A stretch of DNA of 64,000 nucleotides. Source: Nectonema munidae (lineage: Eukaryota > Nematomorpha > Nectonematoida > Nectonematidae). The notes under the pieces were generated by a model. It was not told the DNA's origin, made no database searches, and saw nothing but the letters and a program-made list of their open reading frames with translations. Positions 1-12,500 of this stretch are shown in pieces. A program made the translations under genes and the position numbers. The DNA is taken from assembly GCA_030549495.1 (NCBI GenBank), contig JAUIRK010000862.1, positions 186,001 through 250,000 of the forward strand, in the 5' to 3' direction. Every line of letters starts with the position of its first letter. The stretch's first letter is position 1.

Positions 1-763
1 ATTTCCGTCTCTATGCTTTTTATTTCCAATAAAACAAAAAATGTTAAGAAATTAAGAAAATACCATTAGAAATAATTAATGGTAAAATTAAATGAAAGAT
101 GGAAATTATGACGCATTATATGTTTAAAATTTAACATGAAATTCCCGCGTGTGTTAGAAATTACTTTTCCTTTTGAAACATTAATCTATTTTACAGACTC
201 TAAGTATAGAATTTATTTATAAGTTAGCCTATAATATAACCATATCACTATACGATACCATTATTGACATAGTAGTTGTAAGATAGTAACGATAATCAGT
301 GCCCGCGCTACCTATATAATTTTGAGACACGTGCCCCCCCCCCGTATTAATCTTTGCCCCCCTAAAATTTTTGGTTTTGCCCCATGCACTTTTTAAAGGA
401 AAAATAAATAAGCAAAAATTGTACACAATAATCTTATATAAATGCTGGTGTATGTGTATGTATAATATGAGATTTCTATAGGTTTTTATACAGAAGTACT
501 TCATGCTTTTAAGAAAAAGTAATATAGGATATAAAGTAATATAGGAAATAAATTTTTTGCAAATGTGTTTCTTTGTCCCATTTCAGCCCCCCTTGAAATT
601 TAGCTTTAGCTTTTTTAGATTTCTTAGAGAAAATAATTACATACAGCTTAAAGTTCATTCTAGCATAAAGGGATAGGATTGTATTCATAACAGAAAGATA
701 AAAGAATCTACTTTAATTACAATTTTTAATGGTGTTAATAACGGGTCTCTTATAATCAAATAT

Positions 764-799
<36 letters not shown>

Positions 800-2522
800 T
801 AGAGAGAAAAAATTTATTCAAAAAAAAAAAATTTTACGGAAGGTTTTTGAAGTGTGAAGTGCACATATATACTATTAATTGGTGGATCTTGTACAAAGTG
901 ACAGAAATATTAATAAAATTTCTATCATGCGATTTATTCAAAAATGTTGGAAGGAGTTTTGTAGAGTTGAAGAAAATACTCTATGTCAAAAAAGCATAAA
1001 AAATCATGTAAACGTCAAACTTGTAGCAACTGCCTACAAGTAATTTGTGTTCTATCAAAACTCGCTTTAAATTTTTGAAATTATGCTTTATTTGAGAATA
1101 TTCTTAATTTGCCTCATTGGACGCGTTTTGATATTCTTATAAAAAAAATTCAGTTTAAACATTCATTATAAATAAAAAATATATTTTATGAACATAATAT
1201 ACACTTATAATTTTATCTTTTTTTTTTAATTTATCATATTGTTTCTTCCTTAATTTTGCATGAAAATTTTTGTTGATTTGTTCCTTATTTTGGTTTTTAT
1301 TTTATTTTATAATATTATAAATTGATAAATAAGATAACACAAGTGCATATGTCAATTTATTATTTATAGACATATTTGATCTAGAGTGTCATGATGCCAT
1401 TCTCTTTGCTTAATTTTTCAAAAAGCCTTTGAAATGGGATAGTATATTGAAACATGTATATACATATTAATCTATATAAAAATATTTTAGAATCTCTGAT
1501 TTTTATTTAAATCTTTCTTATTGTTATAACAAGATCTTTTAGGTAATTTATGAATAATTATTAAAAAAATTTTAGCCCGCTTCAAACAATTTTATCATAA
1601 TGTTTTATTTTTTCAATTGAGTTAACAAAGCCTCTTAAGTAACAAAAATTGTTTATTGATTATAAGGGATATACTTTTCAGAATTAATAAAATTTTAGAG
1701 GTATCTTTGAAATTTTCAATTTTTCAACAGGCAACTGTAAATGGAATGTCTTGACATTAATAACTTCATCATATATGGGAAGCTTTTATTGTTAGCGCTA
1801 TGAAGGATTAGTGGTTTGTTATATGATAGCATATTTGGCTTCGTTATAGAATTAATTCTAAATTTTTTTTTCTGGTTTAGTTTTTAAATTTTTAACTTTT
1901 TCTGATAAAAATAGAAGACAGTAAATTTTATCCACTATCAAAAGCTTTAAAATAATTAATTTTCTACTACTCTGGTCATCATTGGTTCCAACTGTTAAAA
2001 GCACAAGAGAAAAATGTTATTAAAGGAGATAATGAACAGTAAAATTATCCTGGTAAAATTTTTTTCAAAATTAACAGCGTGTTCTATCTTAGCAATGTGT
2101 CTTGCATCAAAAATATATTAAATAACAATTTAAATTCTGTAATATTTAAAATATTCATAGAAGATAAGGAAAATAGATAATAAAATTAAGCTAAATAATC
2201 ATTAAAGAAGCATTTGTTGTCCCTATTAATATTGATTATATAAAACCGTATCAACGAGATTATTATACATATAAGATTGGGCGGTAAACAGCAATTTGAT
2301 ATTTTGGCCAAAATAACCAATTCTTACATATCTGTAAAGTCAATAAGGCAGAAACCGATTTCTATATCTGTTAATCACCGACAGGTCAGTATCCACAAAG
2401 AATTTTCATTGGGTTTCAAATAGGGGCAAACTCATATTTGAAATTCTGTGAGAACGTGGCCATTTGACTATTTTGTGAGTGCATTTTAGAAACAAGAGCT
2501 TAATTTAATTTTTTTACTTTTT
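1..2522. other. AT-rich DNA without a recognisable gene
   Basis: No open frame here resembles a known protein. A TA/GA microsatellite lies at 763-806. Runs of C near 333-345 and 356-362, following a CAGTGCCC motif at about 299, look like an eroded MITE end. A 91-codon reverse-strand frame at 229-504 has no domain-like composition and I do not call it. Confidence 0.6.
763..806. repeat. (TA)n(GA)n compound microsatellite
   Basis: An alternating TA run passes directly into a GA run. It is a simple-sequence repeat with no coding content. Confidence 0.9.
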
Positions 2523-3026
2523 AACTCCATCTTGAGTGAATAAAGACTTAGCAAGTTTCAAGCTAGACTTCAATGCGGCATTACAGCAAGTAGAACAAAT
2601 AGATAGAAAGTCAAAGTTGAATGTTCATGAAGCTATAAAGCAATTTTTTCTGTGATAGTGAAAGAGTCTGCTCTGTTGGCAACAACACTTCGTCCAACAC
2701 AAGTGAGCGTTGAACGTCTGTTTTCAGCGCTAAGATTAATTAGGACAGGCCAAAGGGCTTCAATGAAAGAGAAACTCTCTGAAACTATCATGTTTTTAAG
2801 AGCAAATTATTAAATTTTTATTTTCAAATTTCAATTGAGTAGTCTATAAGTTTTTTAATTATGAATAAAGCCTATTTTTTTTAATGTTTACAATTAAGAA
2901 ATTTGTATAGATGTCAACTTTATCCTTCTTATTAACGTAATAATAGAGTCGGAGGAATCAAAGGAGTCGGAGTTGGCATCCTAGGATTCGAAGTCCGACC
3001 TTATACCATCCGACTCCGCAATCCTG
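2523..3026 (+). mobile_element. hAT transposon, 3' remnant
   Basis: The + strand around 2670-2812 reads LATTLRPTQVSVERLF followed by SALRLIRTGQRASMKEKL and then FLRANY and a stop. This is the C-terminal hAT dimerisation region, with its conserved S-V-E-R-x-F-S core and terminal leucine-rich strand. Downstream, GGAGTCGGAGTTGG at about 2965 and CCGACTCCGCAATCCTG ending at 3026 form a terminal-repeat-like GTCGGAG/CTCCGAC block. Reversed, the end reads CAGGATTGCGGAGTCGG, a typical hAT terminus. The catalytic N-terminal part is missing, so this is a dead 3' fragment. Confidence 0.7.
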
Positions 3027-3415
3027 ATTATTAGTTTTTGATTGTTATCTATCAACTAAAAAACTTTATTAATACAGTTAAGATAGAAGAGACATTTTAA
3101 ACCGATAGTAACTTTAGATAATATTGAGTCACTTCAAGAATGTTTATATTGAAACTATATTCAAATAATGTGCTAGAAATAAGTCTCTATAATCGGCATA
3201 ACTATTAGGGCAATTTAAATCGATTATAAAATCTCCCAGGATGATAGTTTTCTGATATTGATAATGACCTTGATTAGTAAAGATTCAAGTTCAACAAATA
3301 TTTTGATACTGGGAGAACGGGGCCTATAAATGACTAAAACTTTAAAATCAGTTTAAAATGTGAAGTTTAAGAACTCAAAATTGAACAAAGCATGATCAAC
3401 AGTGATAACGTTGAT

Positions 3416-3548
3416 TTAACCCTTTTTTGAGGACCAGTGTGACACCGGTGTACCTAAAAATTAGAGTCAACTGTTTTAAATATACTAAATTTCATTGAAA
3501 ATGAAAGCAGGCGATTACTCTTAAAAATTATGATCCTGAAAGGGTTAA
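3416..3548 (+). mobile_element. TTAA-flanked MITE, family B copy 1
   Basis: A 133-bp unit bounded by TTAA on both sides, with TTAACCCTTT at the left and GAAAGGGTTAA at the right. It shares GAGGACCAGTG and the internal ATTTCATTGAAAATGAAAGC block with copies at 5210 and 8169. TTAA duplications and CCC...GGG termini point to piggyBac machinery; there is no coding sequence. Confidence 0.75.
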
Positions 3549-4365
3549 ATTAGTGTTTATATAACAGCCAACTCCACTTCTTTTAGATCCTCTCTCTTTC
3601 ATAATCAGATCGCAGCCTGTGACATTATAATTGAGCATATGGTTCCAGATTTTTTTGTGAGAAAAGATATCAATATGAGCATCGCTTATTTCGTGATAAT
3701 AAATTGACTTCATCAAAATTTTAGGACAATCTTCTACAGTAAAGTTGCATTATAGAAAGTTTTTAGGTTAGATTATTTTTATTTAAAGAGTGTATTCTAT
3801 TCACAATATTGTGGACAGAGTAGAAATTAAAATAAATAACATGAAGAGTTAATTCAATGTTCTACATTCATATGATTCATGTTTGAAATGTCATGAAGTG
3901 TAAACTGTTTTATAAATACAAACTTGAGTTTTTAGATAGCGCACCTTTCATCAAAAGTATTGCGACAGGACTCAGAGGATTTCATATCTACGCAAGTACA
4001 CTTATGAGAATTTTGTTTATTTAGTAATTCATATTAGTCAGATTTATGATCTAAGGAGCAAAATTTACATTTGATTTTATTAGCGTTACAAAATAATGTG
4101 GTATGTCCAAATTTGCACCAAGTGCCTTAACATTGTTTAATGGAAAAGAAATCAAGGACGGAATGGCACGTAAAGTTTATGTAAAGAATATTGCCATGTT
4201 CTTTTTATCAATTGCCTGGTTCGAGAGTCAAGTACAAATACTCAAAAAATTTTGTTGTGATGATTTGTTTTAGAGAAAAGTCAATTAAGTAATTTTAGGA
4301 TAACAATGAAATTTTTTGTTGGTATTGTTTTCTAGTTTTTCATCATCCTTATTTTTAGTTCTGAA

Positions 4366-6545
4366 ATGTACCTCAAGCCGCGAAAGGTGAACTTCGATGA
4401 GGTTTGGTCAAGAGTTAAGAAAACGGTGGAAAAAGTCATCAACTCTGAAAGTATTTCTAGAAGTGACTGGAATGACAGCTTTTTGTATCCTCTGCCTCCA
4501 TTTCCCCCTCTTTTCCTTTAAACCAACTTTTATATTTAGAGACGTGTACGTCTTGTGCATCTCCATCCCTGAGACTTACTGCAATAAGCTCTACAGCGTT
4601 CTAAAGGCGCTCCTCGAAAAGGAAGTCACGCAATTCAAAAACGTAATTCCCTTCTTCATTTCTCATTTTTGCTATTTTGTCTACACTGCCATCCATTTTT
4701 TTCAGGAGATATCCGCTTTTGCTGATGAAGATTTTCTGAAAAACTACTTAATAAAGTGGGAAAACTTTTACGTATGCTCTGAATACATCTCAAAACTTTT
4801 TGAGTAAGTTTATTTGCTCACCCAATTGTGTTTCTTCCAAGTTATTCTCAAGAGAGCAACATCATTTGATGATATTATAAAATAACGACTATTTCATTTC
4901 TAAAGTTTTTTAGCGATTAAACCATTCATTACACTCCCTGTATTCCCTGTTTTAATCATTGAGGACTTGATTCATTTAAAAATATGCCTGGGTTCGTTAC
5001 TAGTGTCTTTTTGCTCCGAATCCACCCTAATCATTCCTTCCTTGTTCGTAGTTTGATGCAAGATGTTCAATTGTGCAAACTACACGATACCTTTACCTTC
5101 TCTAAGATAAGCGTACATATTCATGCTATGTAGTCTCAGTTGGCTTGTAAATTGCTAAATCTTTCCACTGAACAGCCCTCAACTTTATACATCTTCATTT
5201 TTTCTTTTTTTAACCATTTGAGGACCAGTGGGTCACCAGTGACCCAAGAAATGAAAATCGCTGCTTTGAATATATAAAATTCCATTGAAAAAGAAAGCAG
5301 ACGAATCCTCTTCAAAATGTTGGTCCTCAAAGGGTTAACTTTCAAAACGAAAAAAGTATTATTCAAAATTAAGCACTCTTTTCCTTCTAATAAATTATTT
5401 TTTCTTTTAACCGATTTTATTTTTCACATTACTATTTCGTATATATAGTTGTGCAAAATTCTTGTCGAATTTAAACAGCCATTTATTTTTAACGAAATCT
5501 GTCTTTAATAATACAGATTTAATAAATCCTCTGCTTTAACTTAGGTATCGTCTGATTTTCTAGTCGATAACCTTGAAGGCATTAAGTAATTTGGTATAAA
5601 AGTACCCTAAAATCAAGAAATTGTCTGCGTCATTTGAACCTGGCGTTTGGATGAAATGGGTTAAAAGAAAAGTAAAGCATTAATTTTAAAAATGAATTCC
5701 TGAAAGGGCTAAAGTGTCAATGTGCATAATTTTGTATGATAATTTTTGTCACTTGTTTGTGATATTTTTTTTCATACTTAATATTTTTTGCTTATTTTCA
5801 AATGTATATATTTAAAGGGGAGGAAATTTATTTCTTGGGACATTGGTGCCAAATTGGTCCTCTAAGCGTTACTAAATTGAGTAGTCCAATCCTGATTAAA
5901 ATTTCCTTGCTTCTCCTGTAAAGCATTATCATATATATGCCGCAATATTTATTTTTTATAGTGATTTCACTTACGCGTTTCAAATATGATTTCAGAAACC
6001 TAAAAAAAGTTCAGGTAAAATTGCGTTTTATGGTTGTAGTAGTACATACATTTAATTCCTTTGCATATCTTGAGTCTTTTTCTTCTTTAAGTTACCTAAA
6101 TCTTCAATACATCAAAAGAACGAAAGTAAACTGCTACAATGAGTACCTGAAGTATTCTCCGATTAAAGAAAATTTGCTAGAGATTCGTGAGCTTGTCCTG
6201 AACATATGGTCCACTTTTCTCATTATTCCGCTCAAGAAACGCCTCTCCAAACTTCTTGTCCAGAGTCTTCAATCTAAGAGAGAAGAAAGTGAAACACATA
6301 CAGACAGTTTAGTTCGAAGCATCAACGAATCCTTTTTGGTAGATATATATGGAGAGAAGTCGAGAGATGTTTTTTAATATATTCCTCTCTCTCACATCTC
6401 TTATCTAATGCTTTCATTTCTTCCCTAGATTTTCACTTCTATATTTGAAGAACCGTATCTTGCCGTTACTAAAGCCTACTACCAAAACTTTGCTAACGAC
6501 ATTCTCTCTAAAAGTGATACCTCATCCTTCCAATACATGCATATA
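4366..6545 (+). CDS. Cul1-like: Cullin exons 1-5 (N-terminal cullin repeats)
   Basis: Exon 1 (4366-4484) starts MYLKPRKVNFDEVW and breaks inside a Leu codon after DSF; exon 2 (4540-4642) resumes with DVYVLC. Introns 1 and 2 are only 55 and 63 bp. Exon 3 (4706-4803) encodes LKNYLIKWENFYVCSEYI, the CUL1 helix equivalent to KFYTQQWEDYRFSSKVL. Intron 3 (1288 bp) holds TTAA MITEs. Exon 4 (6092-6338) includes LVLNIWSTFLIIPLKKRL, and exon 5 (6429-6545) ends just before a 1.2-kb intron. The CUL1 loop between helices 2 and 3 is shortened here, which accounts for much of the length difference. Confidence 0.88.
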
Positions 6546-9500
6546 GTAAGCTTGGAGTTTTTCATTTCTTTTCAGTATAAGTATTCTCTTATTTTGTCCA
6601 ATGGTTTCCATCAAGACTGGGTTTCCCATGCAGGGTTGTGAGAAGTGATCATATTGATGATAGGCATTTAATCTACACTGTGATTCAAAAGTTGCCTTAC
6701 ATAGGAAAAAATATTATTAACAAAATATAAAATCCTCTGGGCTTATTAATGCTAATCTACTTTACATTATATTCTTGCTTTCTTTGCCTGTTACATAAAT
6801 TTTTGTTCTTATAATTTATTTCTAATATTAAAACTAAATTATACATCGAATGAACTATGTATTTCATGAGTTTTACTTCAAAAGATAGTCTTTTCTTAAT
6901 TCTATTCATGTGGGGCTATTTTCTTTTCCTCAGTAACAGGGGGGGGGGGGGGTCCTTTTTTTTAAACTATTGAATATTTTTATAAAATGTCGCATGAGCC
7001 CACTAAATAATTCATTGTGAATCTGATGGTGTCATTTATTTTTCATAAAAATCAATTAAACCTGTCAAAAAATCTAAGGTAAAAAATTTTACCTGTTAGT
7101 AAATTAACTTTCATGGGTGACCTAACGGCAAACACTTTCTCATTATATTAAAATAAACTTATCCATACACTGTAAATCGAACATTCTCAATTTGATTCTG
7201 AAAATCACTCTATGTCTTACGATTGAGATTTAGACATAAATTCTTTTAAAATAAGTTAAAAATATTTAAAAATAATTTTACCCGCCCTTCCAAATAATTT
7301 TAAGGATGTGCGCTCCTGGTCTAGATAAATTTCGTTATTCTGGGTAAGGACGCTCTAAAAATATAAAAATCTCATGGATTCACAACCACAAAAATTAGTC
7401 TTTTATCTTGCATAACTAGGCATGTTCGTAATTCTAATTCAAACAGACACAAATCAGGTATCTATTTTATTCAGAAATATTTTTCTTTATTTAAAAAAAT
7501 CATCAACGAGTGTGACTGAATACAATAAAATGCTTAGTACAACAGAGCCACAGTAAATCTATATAGTACTCATGACAGCCAAGTAACATTATTCACCTAG
7601 GAATAACATTGTCATGATGTGTAGACAAATAACACCACAGAATCCAAATGTGAATCCCACAAGATTGAGTTCTCTCTTCAAAAAGTTTCTCTTTCAATTT
7701 ATGCCTAGACTCTGAATTATCTGTGGATCTCCGGGCACTCAATTTTGAAACCCTGTCTATAAAATTATGCTTTTAGGTGAATCAAAAGTTGCTAAAAGAA
7801 TCCATTATAAATAAAGAAATTCCTGACGTCTTGACGTGTAAGAAGGTGATAGAGATGTGCTATGAGATTCTAGTATCCAGGCACCTGGATATCCTTCATA
7901 AAGAATGCTTCGAATTAATCAAATCTAAAAATGTTGATGGTATTCCTTTTTTGCTTTTTATTCTTAGAAAAATTCGCAATAAACTTTCACTGGTATTTAG
8001 TATTTGAGGCATTTACCCTTTATGTACTACCGTGCGTATGATTTGTATAACCGTTGCAAACCCGATGGGAGAGACAAATATCCCATTACATAAAAATTAT
8101 GTCCTAGTTATAAAAAGCTCTTGTAAAAAGATACACACACACACTTAGACCATTACTTTCTAAAAACCTTAATGACGAACACCAGTATCCAAAAAAAATG
8201 AACATTTTGTGCTTTAACTCGTTATCGACAAGAATAATCAGACGATATCTAATGTAAAGCAGAAGATTTGTATTAAAAAGCATTGATAAAAGCAGACGAT
8301 TCATATTTTTGTAAAGTCGACTGTGGTTGATAACCGGTTAAATATCCAAAATTTCATTGAAAAAAAGCTTACAATTTCTCTTCGAAATTCTGTCCCAACC
8401 CTTTAACGCCCGCGGGACATATATGTCCCACAAGTTTTATCTGAAATTAACCCATTAAGTACCATAGAAATCAGACGATATCTAAAAAAACGCATACGAT
8501 TTATATTCAAAGTCATTGAAAAAAGCAGGCGAAGATGAAATTACTTATGTTCCCAAATGGGAGCATTGGGACTTAATGGGTTAATTTCATTTATATATAC
8601 ATATAATTTTATATATGTGCAAAATTCAATCAATAAGACATTCATGATTAAAAATACCTTTTTGTAAACAAATTATTTCCTACTATTTTTTTGTTCATGC
8701 TGTTTTTTTGTTAAAAATGGAAAATTGAAATCATTTATCTTTTACCTTTTCTTTTTTCTAGAATCAAGACAGAAATGACAAAATTAAGAATGTATTATAA
8801 AAAAATAAATATTTAAATTATCTCATAACCTGTACGGTTGAACGCGGGTAGACAACTTGCGTTTTATCTCCAACCCGTATATTACGATGATTCTTCTCCA
8901 ACCTGTATTCTACGATGATTCATCTCCAAACTATATACTACAATGATTCATCTCTAACCTGTATACTACGATGATTCATCTCTAACCTGTATACTACGAT
9001 GATTCATCTTCAATCTGTATACTACGATGGTTTCTATTCCATGTACAAATAACTAGGGAGACAATGTTCAACTTTCTGTTCACATTCTGCTAGATGTAAG
9101 ATTTGATATACCTCATTCGGGGAGACGATGCTACATAAGTTATTACCTATATACATTATACCTGTATACTACGATGGTTCATCTCCAACCTGTATACCGC
9201 GATAATTCATATCAAAGAATCGAAAAATATTCTTTAAATAATCAAAAAATATCAAACTTTCTGTTCATATTTTGCTACCTCATACGATGTTACAAAAGTT
9301 ATTACCTATACTTTGCAATTTGCACGATTTTAAATATTATATTTGTCGAATAATCAAAGAATCGAAAAATGTTAAAATCAAAAAATATTTATTCTTTTTA
9401 AATATATCGTTGGCTCCCCTTACTTTTAGTTTCGTATGTGCATAATTTGATAAGAATTAATTATTGAAGACTAGGTTTATCTTTCAATTTTAAAAGTAAG

Positions 9501-12500
9501 GGGAGCCAACGATATATTTAAAAAGAATAAATATTTTTTGATTTGAACATTTTTCGATTCTTTGATTATTCGACAAATATAATATTTAGAATCGTGCAAA
9601 TTGCAAAGTATAGGTAATAACTTTTGTAACATCGTATGAGGTAGCAAAATATGAACAGAAAGTTTGATATTTTTTGATTTTTTAAAGAATATTTTTCGAT
9701 TCTATGATTACAGAATTTTTTTTTGATTATTTGACAAATATAATATTTAAAATCGTGCAAATTGCAAAGTATAGGTAATAACTTTTGTAACATCGTATGA
9801 GGTAGCAAAATATGAACAGAAAGTTTGATATTTTTTTATTTTTTAAAAAATATTTTTCGATTCTTTGATATGAATTATCGCGGTATACAGGTTGGAGATG
9901 AACCATCGTAGTATACAGGTATAATGTATATAGGTAATAACTTATGTAGCATCGTCTCCCCGAATGAGGTATATCAAATCTTACATCTAGCAGAATGTGA
10001 ACAGAAAGTTGAACATTGTCTCCCTAGTTATTTGTACATGGAATAGAAACCATCGTAGTATACAGGTTGAAGATGAATCATCGTAGTATACAGGTTAGAG
10101 ATGAATCATCGTAGTATACAGGTTAGAGATGAATCATTGTAGTATATAGTTTGGAGATGAATCATCGTAGAATACAGGTTGGAGAAGAATCATCGTAATA
10201 TACGGGTTGGAGATAAAACGCAAGTTGTCTACCCGCGTTCAACCGTACAGGTTATGAGAATATATCATTACATATTAGAGAAGAGTTTTCTAAACTCTTT
10301 ATACTGAAAATTATTTCTTCAAATATATTACTGCTTTGTTTAAAATACCTATACTTTGCAATTTGGACGATTTTAAATATTATATTTGTCAAATAATCAA
10401 AATAAAATTCTGTGATCAAAGAATCGAAAAATATTCTTTAAAAAATCAAAAAATATTAAACTTTCTGTTCATATTTTGCTACCTCATAGCTTCAATACTT
10501 ATTGAGAAAAATTGATTAAAACACATATTTTGATCTATTTATCTTCTCTTTAGAAATTTATATGCAGTAAACAATAATAAAAAAAATATTTATCCAAAAC
10601 ATATTTTTTTCGAATCAAAGTGTAAATCAAACCCGCACTTAAATTTTGGATGATTATTCAAAAGAAGTAAAAAACTAATGTTAATTTATAAAAAACCAAA
10701 AACTAAAATGATTTTATAAAAATCTAAAAATAAATAGTGGACTACGATTATCCAACAAAACTTGTACATTCGATCTACATTTTTAACTTCAAAAATAATT
10801 TTAAATTTATTAGAAAAACATTATACTGACCAATAAAAAAAACGAAGGTTAATTTATAAAAAAAATGGAAAAACTAATACTATTTTATAAAAATCTACAA
10901 ATAAATTTAGATTCTGAGAGTAGAGTCGCTTTATAATTGTGCTGGAAATTGTCACATAATATAGGTTAAAATTTGTCCTAATGAAAGGAGCTTTAGTTTA
11001 AAATGCATCCCTTATCTGCTAATTAATGGTATGAAGCCCATGGAAAATAAAAACAGTAAAAGGTATTTCTTAAGTACTTGTGATATAAGTAATGTATTCT
11101 GAAAGCCCATAAAAAATGCTTTTAAATTTATTAGAAAAACATTATACTGACCAATAAAAAAAACGAAGGTTAATTTATAAAAAAAATGGAAAAACTAATA
11201 CTATTTTATAAAAATCTACAAATAAATTTAGATTCTGAGAGTAGAGTCGCTTTATAATTGTGCTGGAAATTGTCACATAATATAGGTTAAAATTTGTCCT
11301 AATGAAAGGAGCTTTAGTTTAAAATGCATCCCTTATCTGCTAATTAATGGTATGAAGCCCATGGAAAATAAAAACAGTAAAATGGTATTTCTTAAGTACT
11401 TATGATATAAGTAATGTATTCTGAAAGCCCATAAAAAATGCTTTAATTTGGTATATCGCATGATGCATTTTGTTGAGAAATGTGAAAGTTATAAGCGTTT
11501 TAATATTTGACTAAGATTTAAGCTAGGAACACTACAAATAAACTAAGCGTACACTAGCCCGATAAAATAAACCACACACGCGTGCTAAAGATGTGGTGAA
11601 GCGTATGCGAGATAAGAATTCACTGCGCTCACAAACGCGTAATGCAACATGTGTTCATCTTTCTTCGCATAGTTATGCTCTAAAATCAATCAATAATGTG
11701 ATTTATTCTTCGCACACTGTCGGTATAAATATAACGAATGCCCTTCGTTAAAAATTAGAAAGGTTGTATCTAAACTAAATAAAAGTAGACTACGATTATC
11801 AAACAAAACTCGTACATTTAATCGACATTTTTCACTTGAAAAATAATTTAAAATTTATTAGAAAAATATTATACTGACCTATACTACTGACCCATAAAAA
11901 GTAAAAAATAAATATTAATTTTCGACAGTTTTATTTAACTATGACATTTTAAAATGTTAAAAACCATATTCTGCCTTTGTGAATATAAAATTTTGAAGAA
12001 ATAATATATAAACTCATCACGTTAATTATTGGTATTTTTTGAAACTAGATAAAAGTTGACTGACCTCACATAAAAGCGGATTTTGGAAAAATAAAAATAT
12101 ATTTATTTGTAAAACCTAGCCTATTTTACCCACAAAGAGTATAGCTTCAAATCTTGTACATTCGATCAACATTTTTCACTTTAAAAATAATTTTAAATTT
12201 ATTAGAAAAACATTATACTGACCTGTACTACTGACCCATAAAAAGTAAAAAATATATATTAATTTTCGACAGTTTTCTTCAACTATGAAATTTTAAAATG
12301 TAAAAAATCATATTTTACCTTTGTGAATATAAAATATTGAAAAAATATTATATAAATTAAGAACGTTAATTATTATTGGTATTTTTTGAAACTAGATAAA
12401 ACTTGACTGACCTCACATAAAAGCAGATTTTGGAAAAATGAAAATATATTTATTTGTATAACCTAGCCTATGTTAACCACAAAGAGTATACCTTTCCAAT

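Noticed and set aside
229-504. 91-codon reverse-strand frame
   Set aside because: Low-complexity composition, no domain and no exon-like boundaries.
5937-6377. Whole 146-codon frame as a gene of its own
   Set aside because: Only 6092-6338 is cullin exon 4; the rest is flanking intron that happens to be open.
7940-8007. Extension of cullin exon 6 to the open-frame end
   Set aside because: Homology to CUL1 stops at KSKNVD and the GT at 7940 gives the right phase for exon 7.
8868-9030. Regular 28-bp repeats that could recall a CRISPR array
   Set aside because: Units are head to tail without spacers and are mirrored in the opposite arm of a foldback element in a eukaryotic intron.
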